From contig NZ_VFPO01000001.1 of assembly GCF_006716765.1 (NCBI RefSeq), positions 1,426,001-1,490,000 on the forward strand: DNA of 64,000 bases, given 5' to 3'. The stretch is from Actinomadura hallensis (GTDB lineage Bacteria; Actinomycetota; Actinomycetes; Streptosporangiales; Streptosporangiaceae). Position 1 is the stretch's first letter. Every line of letters begins with the position of its first letter. The notes under the pieces were generated by a model. It was not told where the DNA came from and did not search any database. It worked only from the letters and a program-made list of their open reading frames with translations. Shown here piece by piece: positions 27,993 to 36,555 of this stretch. The position numbers were made by a program, and so were the translations under genes.

Positions 27993-28327
27993 GTTGTCTC
28001 CGGCTCCTCTGGCCGCGGCCGTCCCCAGGTGAGCTTCACCTTCAGGTGGCCCTCGACGGAGGTCTTGGCGATGACGGCCCCGGCCGCGGCGTTGAGCTTG
28101 ACGCCGAACTCCAGCTCGACGGCGTCGGGGTCGAGGTCCCCGCCGCGCAGGGAGGCGAGCGCCGACTCCGCCGCGTCCCGGACGTTGCGGAACGCGTCCT
28201 CGAACTTGCCGGACGCGTCATGGATCAGCTGACCGGTGCGCGACACCGACTGGAAACCGGGCTCCCGGTCGTCGGTCTCCACGACGATGGTCCCGTTCTC
28301 GGTCTGCCAGCGCACCAGTTCGTTCAC
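27989..28327 (-). CDS. Trypco1 (CU044_2847-family) protein
   Basis: A 112-residue protein matching the trypsin-co-occurring domain 1 pattern: LVRWQTENGTIVVETDD at the start, a central amphipathic helix (FEDAFRNVRDAAESALASL), then LDPDAVELEFGVKLNAAAGAVIAKT and a final strand VEGHLKVKLTW. GTG 28327 is chosen because AAAGGGG lies about 6 bases upstream and family homology begins there; the frame is open to 28399. The family is thought to adapt or deliver trypsin-like effectors in actinobacterial conflict systems. Here its protease partner is broken. A TAGATT -10-like element lies near 28350. Confidence 0.75.
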   Translation of the reverse strand: MNELVRWQTENGTIVVETDDREPGFQSVSRTGQLIHDASGKFEDAFRNVRDAAESALASLRGGDLDPDAVELEFGVKLNAAAGAVIAKTSVEGHLKVKLTWGRPRPEEPETT

Positions 28328-28411
28328 GACCGCCCCTTTCGGAACGGAATCTATCAAGATCACCCGCTCGGGGCGCCCGGTTACGGAGAGCGCGGCCACA
28401 GGAGGCCGTCG

Positions 28412-29881
28412 TCACGCTCCCGCGGGCTGCGGTTCGGGACGCTTCTCCTCCGGCGCCTTGAACGTCCGGTCCGACGGCATGCGGCGTCCCCACGCCATCG
28501 CGGCCGCGAAGCACGCGAACGGCATGGCGGGCAGGATGTACCGGTAGTCGAAGTCGACCGTGACCGGCGGGACGGCCAGCAGCGTCACCGCGGACACCCA
28601 GAACAGCGCCGTCCGCGCCCGCGCCGGCCTCCACACGATCCCCGCCGCCCCCGCGAGCAGCACGATCCCGAGGACCGTGCCCGGGACCCGCACCCGCTCC
28701 TGGTAGCCGCGCATGAATCCCGCGTAGGGGTCGACGATGTGCTGCGGGGCCGCCCCGTGCGCGTACTCGTCCACCACGGAGCGCCGGTCTCCGCCGCCCA
28801 GCACGGGCAGGTCCGGTTTCCGCTCGTCGGGCTTCGTCGGGAAGTGGTACCTGGCCTCCGTCCCGATCGTGGGGTACTGGCTCCGGTTCCAGGAGAACGT
28901 CCGGACGAAGAAGTCGTACGCCACCACCCGCACATAGTCGAGCGGCTGGTTCCGGATGGCCCACAACGCGAACCGCTGCGCGTCCTCGTTGGTCTTCTCG
29001 TCGAACGCCTCACCGTTCGTCCACCCGAGCGGCGAGTCCTCGTGCCAGATCTGGTGGGACGACGCGAGCCGCTCGCCCTTCTTCCCGTTCGGGCACAGCC
29101 GCGCCAGGTCCGGCGGCGGCGTGAACGCGTCGCAGTCGGCGAACGCGGCGGCGCGCCCCCACAGGAACACGCCGTCCGTCCCGGTCAGCGCGAACCGGCC
29201 GTGCTCCTGCTGGTACCACGTCGCGTACGCCACGACGGGCGCGAAGAACGTCACGGCGAGCGCCGCGTACACCGGCCACCGCGTCCGCCGGACCAGCAGG
29301 TACAGCACCACGATGAGGAACAGCGGCGCCCCCACCGTCCGCGTGACGGCCGCGAACCCCAGCAGCAGCCCCACGACCGCCGCCCGCCGCCACCCCGTCG
29401 CGCCCGGCTTCGCCAGCATCAGCATGGCCCCGAACACCAGGACGGTGAACAGGGTGTCCGACAGCAGCAGATGCTCGAGCTCGATCTGGAACGAGTCCAG
29501 CAGCAGCGGCGCCACCGCGAGCGCCGCCCACCCCCGCCGCACGTCGAAGTCCCGGACGAGCATCCGGTACCCGACGACCGCCAGCCCGACGATCGCCGCG
29601 TGATGGATCGTCGTCACCAGCAGCAGGCTGTGGAACGGCTTGAGCACCCAAAGGAAGAGCCCGTAGCCCGAGGGCCGCAGCGGATGCGGGAACGGATCGT
29701 TCGCGATCGCGAGGAAGTCGTAGCTGTCGTTGAACCACAGCACCGACCGGAACCCCAGCATCGCGACGACCCGCAGCGCCGCGCCGGCGAGCAGCACCAA
29801 CGCGAAGATCCAGTGCGCCCTGATCACGCCCAGCACGGCCCCGGGCTTCGGGCGACGACCTGCCAGGGGGGACAGCAACAC
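28412..29881 (-). CDS. GT-C-fold membrane glycosyltransferase (GT39-like)
   Basis: A 489-residue protein with ten or more membrane helices and the acidic first-loop motif FNDSYDFLA expected of polyprenyl-phosphate-sugar-dependent GT-C enzymes. A later outer loop (about 250-390) is long and hydrophilic, with CPNGKKGERL and WNRSQYPTIG. It probably transfers mannose or another sugar to protein or lipid on the outer face; donor and acceptor cannot be assigned. The start is GTG 29881. The C-terminus is a basic, Pro-rich tail. Confidence 0.75.
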   Translation of the reverse strand: MLLSPLAGRRPKPGAVLGVIRAHWIFALVLLAGAALRVVAMLGFRSVLWFNDSYDFLAIANDPFPHPLRPSGYGLFLWVLKPFHSLLLVTTIHHAAIVGLAVVGYRMLVRDFDVRRGWAALAVAPLLLDSFQIELEHLLLSDTLFTVLVFGAMLMLAKPGATGWRRAAVVGLLLGFAAVTRTVGAPLFLIVVLYLLVRRTRWPVYAALAVTFFAPVVAYATWYQQEHGRFALTGTDGVFLWGRAAAFADCDAFTPPPDLARLCPNGKKGERLASSHQIWHEDSPLGWTNGEAFDEKTNEDAQRFALWAIRNQPLDYVRVVAYDFFVRTFSWNRSQYPTIGTEARYHFPTKPDERKPDLPVLGGGDRRSVVDEYAHGAAPQHIVDPYAGFMRGYQERVRVPGTVLGIVLLAGAAGIVWRPARARTALFWVSAVTLLAVPPVTVDFDYRYILPAMPFACFAAAMAWGRRMPSDRTFKAPEEKRPEPQPAGA

Positions 29882-30207
29882 CGAAACCTAACTGTGGACC
29901 AACAGGCGAACCCGGCGGCGAACCGCGCCACACCGGAACGGGGACCGTGGGTGAGTCACTCCAACCGCTACCCCAACGCCCGGGATCCTACCAGCGCCCT
30001 ATGACCCCCCCACCCGAAGTCCAACCCCCACCCCGCCCAGGCCCTCAGCAGCTCACCCCACCCAAGCCTGACCACAACCCCCCCGAACCCCAACCCCGAG
30101 GCCCGTCAGAGTCCTCCACCCACTGCACCGGCGCAGTCGCCCGGGGTCCCAACGCTTCACCTCAGCCAAGACCGCACAGAACACAACCGCGCCGAACACG
30201 ACCCGCA
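29882..30207. other. Non-coding region, strongly C-rich on plus strand
   Basis: No gene supported. From about 30003 to 30100 the plus strand is C-rich in long runs, so the minus strand has many closely spaced G runs of 3-7 bases (for example GGGGTTGGGG and GGGCGGGGTGGGGG), which could fold as G-quadruplexes. It lies between the kinase remnant and the glycosyltransferase. Confidence 0.5.
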
Positions 30208-30551
30208 CCCCTCCGGCGACAGAGGGTCATCGTGCTCGTCCAAGATCTTGCGGAGGGGGGCGTCCGGCGACTGCTTCCAGGATGATTGCCCCGCCCCAGG
30301 GTGACTCTGGTAGTCCAGTAGGCGTGCCACGTGTGGGCTGGACACTCGCTTGAGCATCTGCGCCTCGGCCCGGAACGTCTCACGCGCTCTCGTGTCGACG
30401 AGCAGTTCCGGGGCCAGGTACTTGATCGCTATCGGCCCGCCCGCCGGATCATGCCGTGCAAGGCCGAGTTCGCCTGGGCGCCAGACCCTAGTTCCGCCAG
30501 CTCGATGAACCCGGGCAACCGGGGCGGTGTGTCATTCCTGTTCACGGTCAC
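30208..30551 (-). pseudogene. Decayed third copy of the tandem receptor kinase
   Basis: From GTG 30551 the minus strand repeats the kinase N-terminus (NRNDTPPRLPGFIELAELG) and then frameshifts within the glycine loop and hits a stop. Homology resumes in other frames (MLKRVSSPHVARLLDY, then ILDEHDDPLSPE) and ends near 30208, about residue 112 of the intact copies. It begins 18 bases after the stop of the first intact kinase, the same spacing as between the two intact genes, so it is a tandem duplicate that lost its 3' part. Confidence 0.85.
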
Positions 30552-30569
30552 CCTCCCGAAGTGCTGGAC

Positions 30570-32336
30570 TCAGTCGTCCAGCACTTCGATCATCGGGAGC
30601 CTTCCCTCGATCGTGGCTCCCACGGCCTCGGGCGAGATCGGGCCGTCGTCGCGGCGGGTGCGCGAGATCGTTACCGGTACGTAGGGGGTCACCAGGTACT
30701 GTCCCGGGGGCAGTACTTCCTTGTCTGGAAGGACGAGATCTACTGCGATGGTCCACCGATTTGTGGTCGTGCATTCCGCGGAGCTGAACCAGGAGTCTTC
30801 CTTGAGTATTTCACTATTGGCAGGGAGAATTATCGCATCTCCCGTCTTCTTGGGTAGCTCGTTTCTTTTTGTTGGCGGAATGCGATAGAAGGCGAGTGGG
30901 CCATTATCGCCCAGGCCGAGTTGTTTCGACCGCAAGCCGATTCCCCAACCGTATGTGTGCGTCTTGGGGGGCTTCGCCTTTTCGCCGAAACATTCGCGTT
31001 CACCTGTCGGTGAGTAGTACGCGGCGTTGACCGTCCGGGTCCGGGCCTCCTCCAGCAGGCGAAGCTCTGTTCCGGCCTTCGCTCTGGCGGGAGTGACTGA
31101 GAACTTAAGGTCAACGTAGGGCGATTCAGCGACCGGCATGTGCTCTTGCTGGAGGAGGACCCCAGGCTTGGTGAAGTGAGCGTGGATGGCGCCTTGGCTC
31201 TCTCCCCCGACGTCCGGTCCCGGCCAGAGCAGCCAGGCTGCGATCAGAGCACCGCCCGCACCCACGGCACCGCCCCCGACTGCCCCCTTTGTTCCGCCGA
31301 TCTTGGCCAGGAAGCCCTTGGACGTGGAGGTGCCGGCTTTGGCTGCGAAGTCTGCGGTGACGGGGCCTTGGGTGTAGGCGGCGGCGCTGGAGCCTGCGGT
31401 TCCGGCTGTGGTGGTCGTGACGCCGGGGGTGAGGAGTGCGCCGCCGAGTGCGGCGAGGGGGATGGTGGTGGCTATGGTCGCGGCGATGGCACCGAGTGCC
31501 AGCAGGCCGCGTCGTTCCCAGTCGGCTCCGTAGGTCTGTGTGGCGATGGCTTCTAGTTCGTTGACGAACTGGTGGGCGTCCCAGATTCGATCGGCCGGGT
31601 TCTTGGCCATGCCGCGTTCGACCAGCGGACGCAGTGATTCGGGGACAAGGTCCAGCGGCGTCGGAGCGCTGGTGTGTTCGGCTTTCAGTATCTCGAGCGT
31701 CGTCCCGCGAAAGGGTTTCTCGCCGCTGATGCATTCGATGAAGACGCAGGTGGCTGCGTAGAGGTCGGTGGCGGGGGTGGCCGGTTCGCCCGTCCACTGT
31801 TCGGGTGCCATGTAGGCGGGTGTGCCGGCGTGGCCGCCTTGTCCGGTGAGGACGGAGACGCCGAAGTCGATGAGTTTGCTTTGTCCGTTGTCTAGGACGA
31901 GGACGTTGGCGGGTTTGTAGTCGCGGTGCACAACCCCGACCGCGTGTGCGGCGGCCAGACCGAGCAGTGACCCCTTCAGCGTCACCAACGCTGCCTCGGG
32001 GGCAAGGGGACCATCGTGCTCGTCCAGGACCTTGCGCAGCGAGCGTCCGGCGACTGCTTCCAGGATGATCGCCGCACCCCACGGCGATTCCAGGTAGTCC
32101 AGTAGGCGTGCCACGTGCGGGCTGGACACTCGCTTGAGCATCTGCGCCTCGGCCCGGAACGTCTCACGCGCTCTCGTGTCGCCCAGCAGTTCCGAGGCCA
32201 GGTACTTGATCGCGACCGGCCCGCCACCGGACTCATGCCGCGCAAGAACGACCTCACCCTGCGCGCCGGACCCTAGTTCCGCCAGTTCGATGAACCCGGG
32301 CAACCGGGTCGGTGTGTCATTTCTGTTCACGGTCAC
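30570..32336 (-). CDS. Receptor-like Ser/Thr protein kinase, tandem copy 1
   Basis: A 588-residue kinase. The catalytic domain (about 13-265) has the glycine loop LGSGAQGEVV (21-30), VAIK K44, HRDYKPANV with D139, DFG 157-159 and APE. Two hydrophobic segments follow (about 277-303 and 352-372), then a beta-rich C-terminal domain of about 210 residues with KPGVLLQQEHMPVAESPYVDLKF-like strands that repeats in its neighbour. That domain would be extracytoplasmic only if one of the two segments spans the membrane. It is 20 bases downstream of kinase copy 2 in the same operon. The C-terminal domain is not a known sensor type to me. Confidence 0.85.
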   Translation of the reverse strand: MTVNRNDTPTRLPGFIELAELGSGAQGEVVLARHESGGGPVAIKYLASELLGDTRARETFRAEAQMLKRVSSPHVARLLDYLESPWGAAIILEAVAGRSLRKVLDEHDGPLAPEAALVTLKGSLLGLAAAHAVGVVHRDYKPANVLVLDNGQSKLIDFGVSVLTGQGGHAGTPAYMAPEQWTGEPATPATDLYAATCVFIECISGEKPFRGTTLEILKAEHTSAPTPLDLVPESLRPLVERGMAKNPADRIWDAHQFVNELEAIATQTYGADWERRGLLALGAIAATIATTIPLAALGGALLTPGVTTTTAGTAGSSAAAYTQGPVTADFAAKAGTSTSKGFLAKIGGTKGAVGGGAVGAGGALIAAWLLWPGPDVGGESQGAIHAHFTKPGVLLQQEHMPVAESPYVDLKFSVTPARAKAGTELRLLEEARTRTVNAAYYSPTGERECFGEKAKPPKTHTYGWGIGLRSKQLGLGDNGPLAFYRIPPTKRNELPKKTGDAIILPANSEILKEDSWFSSAECTTTNRWTIAVDLVLPDKEVLPPGQYLVTPYVPVTISRTRRDDGPISPEAVGATIEGRLPMIEVLDD

Positions 32337-32355
32337 CCTCCCGAAGCTGCTGCAC

Positions 32356-34071
32356 TCAGTCGTCCAGTACTTCGATCATCGGCAGCGTCCCCTCGATCGT
32401 GGCTCCCACGGCCTCAGGGGAGATCGGGCCGTCATCCCGCTGAGTGCTCATCACCTTCACGGGTGCATGGGGTGTGACCAGGTACCGGCCTGGTGGCAGC
32501 AACTCCTTTCCCGGTAGAACGAGACTGACGGTATAGGTCCACTTATCATCGGTGGCACATGTTTCGGTGCTGAAAGATTCGGACTCGTCGGTCACCTCGT
32601 CGTGGGCAGGAAGTACGACAGCCCCAGTCGTCTTCTGGGGCAGCTCGTTCCGCTTTGCCGGTGGGATTTTGTAGAACGCGATGATGGAACCTGTGTCGAC
32701 TCCGAGCTGGCTGTTTTCCAGGCCAATCCCCCAGTTGTACCAATGAGTCTTGGGGGGACTTACTCTCTCGCCAAGGCATTGACGTTCCCCCGTGGGCGTA
32801 TAGTACGCTGCGGCAACCGTACGTCCATGGAATTTTGACACCAGCCGCACTTCTGTTCCCGCCCTTGCTCTGGCGGGAGCGGCCGAGAACTTGATATCGA
32901 TGAAGGGAGAGTCGGCGGCTGGCATATTCTCCTGCTGCAGGAGAACTCCCGGCTTGGTGAAGTGCGCGTAAATGGCGCCTTGGCTCTCGCCTCCGACGCC
33001 GGGTCCCGGCCAGAGGAACCAGGCTGCGATCACAGCACCGCCTAGACAGGCCGCACCGCCTCCTGCGATGCCTTTCGCTCCGCCGATCTTCGCGAGGAAG
33101 CCCTTGGACGTGGGCGCGCCGTAGCCTGCCGCCCCGGATCCGAACGTCCCGACCACGGTGGACGAGGCACCAGGTGTGAGGAGTGCGCCTCCGAGTGCGG
33201 CGAGGGGGATGGTGGTGGCTATGGTCGCGGCGATGGCTCCGAGCGCGAGCAGGCCGCGGCGTTCCCAGTCGGGTCCGTAGGTGTCTGTGGCGATGGTTTC
33301 TAGTTCGGCGACGAACTGATTGGCGTCCCAGATCCGGTCGGCGGGGTTCTTGGCCATGCCGCGTTCGACCAGCGGGCGCAGCGACTCAGGGATGCGATCA
33401 AGTGGCGGCGGAGCCTCGGTGTGCTCGGCCTTCAGTGTCTTGAGCGTCGTCCCGATGAAGGGTTTGTCGCCGGTGATGCATTCGATGAAGACGCAGGTGG
33501 CTGCGTAGAGGTCGGTGGCGGGGGTGGCGGGTTCGCCGGTCCATTGTTCGGGTGCCATGTAGGCGGGTGTGCCGGCGTGGCCGCCTTGTCCGGTGAGGAC
33601 GGAGACGCCGAAGTCGATGAGTTTGCTTTGTCCGTCGTCTTGGACGAGGACGTTGGCGGGTTTGTAGTCGCGGTGCACGACCCCGACCGCGTGTGCAGCC
33701 GCCAAACCGAGCAGTGATCCCTTCAACACCGCCAGTGCGGCCTCAGGCGACAGAGGGTCGTCGTGCTCGTCCAGGACCTTGCGCAGCGAGCGTCCGGCGA
33801 CTGCTTCCAAGATGATCGCCGCACCCCACGGCGATTCCAGGTAGTCGAGCAGGCGTGCCACGTGCGGGCTGGAGACTCGCTTGAGCATCTGCGCCTCGGC
33901 TCGGAACGTCTCAACCGCTCTCGTGTCACCCAGCAGTTCCGGGGCCAGGTACTTGATCGCGACCGGCCCGCCACCGGACTCATGCCGCGCAAGGACGACC
34001 TCACCCTGCGCGCCAGTACCTAACTCCGCCAGTTCAACGAATCCTGGCAGCCGATGTTCCCGCAATGTCAC
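32356..34071 (-). CDS. Receptor-like Ser/Thr protein kinase, tandem copy 2
   Basis: A 571-residue paralogue of the gene at 30570, near-identical in the kinase domain (same VAIK, HRDYKPANV, DFG and APE motifs) and more diverged in the linker and C-terminal domain. It starts at GTG 34071, overlapping the stop of the secreted-protein gene (GTGA), so translation is coupled. Parts of the kinase-coding DNA are almost identical between copies, for example around 33520-33680 versus 31760-31920, pointing to recent duplication or gene conversion, while the C-terminal domains have diverged as if to sense different ligands. Confidence 0.85.
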   Translation of the reverse strand: MTLREHRLPGFVELAELGTGAQGEVVLARHESGGGPVAIKYLAPELLGDTRAVETFRAEAQMLKRVSSPHVARLLDYLESPWGAAIILEAVAGRSLRKVLDEHDDPLSPEAALAVLKGSLLGLAAAHAVGVVHRDYKPANVLVQDDGQSKLIDFGVSVLTGQGGHAGTPAYMAPEQWTGEPATPATDLYAATCVFIECITGDKPFIGTTLKTLKAEHTEAPPPLDRIPESLRPLVERGMAKNPADRIWDANQFVAELETIATDTYGPDWERRGLLALGAIAATIATTIPLAALGGALLTPGASSTVVGTFGSGAAGYGAPTSKGFLAKIGGAKGIAGGGAACLGGAVIAAWFLWPGPGVGGESQGAIYAHFTKPGVLLQQENMPAADSPFIDIKFSAAPARARAGTEVRLVSKFHGRTVAAAYYTPTGERQCLGERVSPPKTHWYNWGIGLENSQLGVDTGSIIAFYKIPPAKRNELPQKTTGAVVLPAHDEVTDESESFSTETCATDDKWTYTVSLVLPGKELLPPGRYLVTPHAPVKVMSTQRDDGPISPEAVGATIEGTLPMIEVLDD

Positions 34072-34832
34072 TGACCTGTATTGGTCTGAATTTCACTGAC
34101 GATGAGCGGTGTGGGGGCGGACGTCACGCTCTCGTTGCCCAGATCGCCGCCTCCGGAGTCACAGGCGGGCCCTTCGCAATTCCATGTGAGGTGCCAGGTG
34201 ATGGTAGCGGTGATCTCGTAGGCGCCTGACGGCTGTCCCGCTGACGCTCTCTTGTAGGTGTAGTTGCAGCTTTTACCGTCTCTGCTTCCCGCGTCGTCGC
34301 ACTTCTTTTGGGCTTCCCCCATGTTCCAGGTGACGGAGACCGGGTTTGCAGTGGCCTGGATCATTTGCCCATTGCCGCCGATCGGCTCGGTTTCGACCAC
34401 ATCGAAGCCGTCGACCCAGAGCGATGTCCGTACCCGCACGTAAGTTTTGCCGTCCGGAGCGGTGTGCACAACCGGAGTGGGAAGCTCGGCGGCGCTCTTC
34501 GCGGCCGCCGCCCAGTCGAGCGTGCTCGGTGCCGCCGGTGGCGGCGGCTCCCCGTCGATGGGCACGAATCCGACTGCCTGGTTCTCGGTCAGTCCCATGG
34601 GAGGCGGAGGTTGGTAGGTGCCCGCCCCTCCACCGGAGGATCCACCTTGCCCCCCTGTTCCGCCGGAGCCACTGCCTCTGTCTTGCCAGAAGCAGTCGAA
34701 GGGGTCGCCGCCCTTGCAGTGATTTGGAGGGGCCGCCATGGCGGAGACGGCGGGCAGCGCAGGCGCCATGAGCGCCGCGGCGAAGACCATGGCGATGGTC
34801 TTGCGGCGGCCACGCGAGTCGGGAGGCCTCAT
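34068..34832 (-). CDS. Secreted PKD-like protein of kinase operon
   Basis: A 254-residue protein with a twin-basic signal peptide (RGRRKTIAMVFAAALMAPAL, cleavage near MAAPP), a Gly/Ser-rich linker, and a C-terminal beta-sandwich region with NPVSVTWNMGEAQ, CNYTYKRASAGQPSGAY and ITATITWHLTWNC. From memory this resembles secreted proteins encoded beside lipoproteins in actinobacterial type IV-secretion-like loci, often mislabelled ATP/GTP-binding protein; no P-loop is present. ATG 34832 is preceded by GGAAGGA. It sits between the lipoprotein gene (20 bases) and kinase copy 2 (4-base overlap). Confidence 0.7.
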   Translation of the reverse strand: MRPPDSRGRRKTIAMVFAAALMAPALPAVSAMAAPPNHCKGGDPFDCFWQDRGSGSGGTGGQGGSSGGGAGTYQPPPPMGLTENQAVGFVPIDGEPPPPAAPSTLDWAAAAKSAAELPTPVVHTAPDGKTYVRVRTSLWVDGFDVVETEPIGGNGQMIQATANPVSVTWNMGEAQKKCDDAGSRDGKSCNYTYKRASAGQPSGAYEITATITWHLTWNCEGPACDSGGGDLGNESVTSAPTPLIVSEIQTNTGQ

Positions 34833-34852
34833 GTGTCCTTCCCTGCCGATGG

Positions 34853-35446
34853 TCAGCATTGCTTGTCCCGGACGCTGACGGCGGCCTTCCAGACACCGGA
34901 GTCGTACTGGAGTGTCGTCCGGAAGAGATGAGCCCCGCCGGATCCGCCGTCTAGACGTTCACCGGTCTCGGCGGAGTAGCGGTACCCGACAAGGGTCCGG
35001 ACGCAATCGACAATGTAGATCTTCGTGCTGTCTTCGGACCGTGCGTACACCCGGGGATTAAGCGTGGTGGTGAAACGCCAGACCTCGCCTCTGGCCTTGG
35101 TGGCCTCGATATCTTTCGTGATCTTGGTCAGGAGGGGGTCCATGGCTACGGCGTCCAGTTCGGACGGGTCGTTCTTTTCGTACGCCTTCTTGTAGGCGGC
35201 CTGGTATTCGCGGTAGCGCTTCAGGACCGTCTCGAAGAGCTGGGCCGTGGGGATTGTGGAGGGCGCGTCGGCGGCCGGGGACGCGGCGGCGTCGCCGCCG
35301 TCGAAGGTGCCGCTGGGGGCCAGTTCCCCGCTGGACGACGATCCCGACGAGCCGCACCCGGCGACGGCGCACAACGCGAGTGCGATGGCGGCTGCGGGGG
35401 CACGAGTCGACCTCGGCGGGGAGGTACGTACCAAGCGGGCGCGCAT
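34853..35446 (-). CDS. Lipoprotein with NTF2-like domain
   Basis: A 197-residue lipoprotein: basic N-terminus, hydrophobic segment and lipobox AVAGC followed by a Ser-rich tether. The rest resembles NTF2-like lipoproteins of actinobacteria, with a helix YREYQAAYKKAYEKNDPSELDAV and closing strands LFRTTLQYDSGVWKAAVSV. ATG 35446 has AAGG at 35453-35457 and is preferred over ATG 35452. It is the first gene of an operon running to the kinases. Probably a cell-surface partner of the secreted protein. Confidence 0.7.
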   Translation of the reverse strand: MRARLVRTSPPRSTRAPAAAIALALCAVAGCGSSGSSSSGELAPSGTFDGGDAAASPAADAPSTIPTAQLFETVLKRYREYQAAYKKAYEKNDPSELDAVAMDPLLTKITKDIEATKARGEVWRFTTTLNPRVYARSEDSTKIYIVDCVRTLVGYRYSAETGERLDGGSGGAHLFRTTLQYDSGVWKAAVSVRDKQC

Positions 35447-35540
35447 CGCCATCCTTGAGCGGCAGCCGACAACGGGGCGAGATACGCGCGAAAGCTTACA
35501 GAGGTGCGTGTGGCGAGAAAAGAGATTCGTTGCGAACCGG

Positions 35541-35571
35541 TTGACCTTAACCGAACTTGAGGTAGCAGGCT
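35541..35571 (+). promoter_or_regulatory. MerR/SoxR-type promoter of quinone oxidoreductase gene
   Basis: TTGACC (35541-35546) and CAGGCT (35566-35571) are separated by 19 bases, the long spacer of MerR-regulated promoters. The spacer holds a near-perfect inverted repeat ACCTTAA-N6-TTGAGGT (35544-35563), one mismatch from symmetry and close to actinobacterial SoxR boxes. The VOC gene at 55043 has the same layout. Confidence 0.6.
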
Positions 35572-35601
35572 CGGGGAGACGGTCGATCTCGGGAGGTTCG
35601 C

Positions 35602-36555
35602 GTGCGTGCGGTGTGGTTGAGGGAGTTCGGCGGGCCGGAGAAGCTCGTGCCGGGGGACGCGCCCGATCCGGTGCCGGGTGAGGGGCAGGCGCTGGTCGAG
35701 GTGGAGTTCGTCAACGTCACGTTCGTGGAGACGCAGATGCGGGCGGGTGCCGCGCCGTTCCCGATGAAGGAGCCGCCGCTCGTCCTCGGCAACGGCGTCG
35801 GGGGTGTGGTGTCGGCCGTTGGACCCGGCGCCGATCGGGGGCTGGTGGGGCGCCGGGTGGTGAGCAGTACCGGCGGCAGCGGCGCCTACGCGGAGCGGGT
35901 CGCGGTGGACGCCGCCGGGGTGCTGGAGGTGCCGGACGGTGTGCCGCTCGACCAGGCCGTGGCCCTCCTGGCGGACGGGCGCACCGCCGTGATGATGCTG
36001 CAGGTCGCGGAGCCGAAGCCGGGGGAGCGGGTGCTGGTGGAGGCCGCGGCCGGGGGTGTCGGGACGCTGCTCGTCCAGTTGGCCAAGGCCGCCGGGACGA
36101 CGGTCGTCGCGGCGGCGGGCGGCCCGCGCAAGGTGGAACTGGCGCTCCGGCTGGGGGCGGACGAGGCCGTCGACTACCGGGAGCCCGGCTGGACGGAGAA
36201 GGCCGGGCAGGTGGACGTGGTGCTCGACGGGGTCGGCGGCGACGTGGCGCGGGAGGCTTTCACGCTGCTCCGGGAGGGCGGGCGCATGGTCAGCTTCGGT
36301 CTCGCGAGCGGTGAGTGGGCGAACATCCCCGAGGAGGACGCCAAGGCGCGCGGTGTGACGCTGGTGGCCAGTCCCTCGGCGACGCCGGAGCAGTTGCGGG
36401 AGTTCACGCGTACCGCCTTGGAGGAGGCCGCCGCGGGGAGGTTGCATCCGGTGATCGGCCAGCGGTACCCACTCGAAGCCGCCGCCGACGCGCACACCGC
36501 CATCGAGTCGCGTTCGACCGTCGGCAAGACGCTTCTGGAGGTCCGTTCCTCCTAA
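35602..36555 (+). CDS. Zinc-independent quinone oxidoreductase (MDR superfamily)
   Basis: A 317-residue NADPH-dependent medium-chain dehydrogenase/reductase of the quinone oxidoreductase class. The GroES-like part occupies about 1-125; the Rossmann part has AAAGGVGTLLVQLAK and DVVLDGVGG. Zinc-binding cysteines are absent, as usual for quinone reductases. The SoxR-like promoter at 35541-35571 suggests induction by redox-active compounds. Start GTG 35602. The stop overlaps the converging hydrolase gene by 4 bases. Confidence 0.88.
   Translation: MRAVWLREFGGPEKLVPGDAPDPVPGEGQALVEVEFVNVTFVETQMRAGAAPFPMKEPPLVLGNGVGGVVSAVGPGADRGLVGRRVVSSTGGSGAYAERVAVDAAGVLEVPDGVPLDQAVALLADGRTAVMMLQVAEPKPGERVLVEAAAGGVGTLLVQLAKAAGTTVVAAAGGPRKVELALRLGADEAVDYREPGWTEKAGQVDVVLDGVGGDVAREAFTLLREGGRMVSFGLASGEWANIPEEDAKARGVTLVASPSATPEQLREFTRTALEEAAAGRLHPVIGQRYPLEAAADAHTAIESRSTVGKTLLEVRSS

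Noticed and set aside
29947..30285. Proline-rich 112-codon open frame on the plus strand
   Set aside because: It only reflects the C-rich low-complexity DNA and runs across the antisense kinase remnant.
30208..34071. Long near-identical blocks considered as an insertion sequence
   Set aside because: They are paralogous kinase genes in tandem; no transposase or terminal inverted repeats are present.
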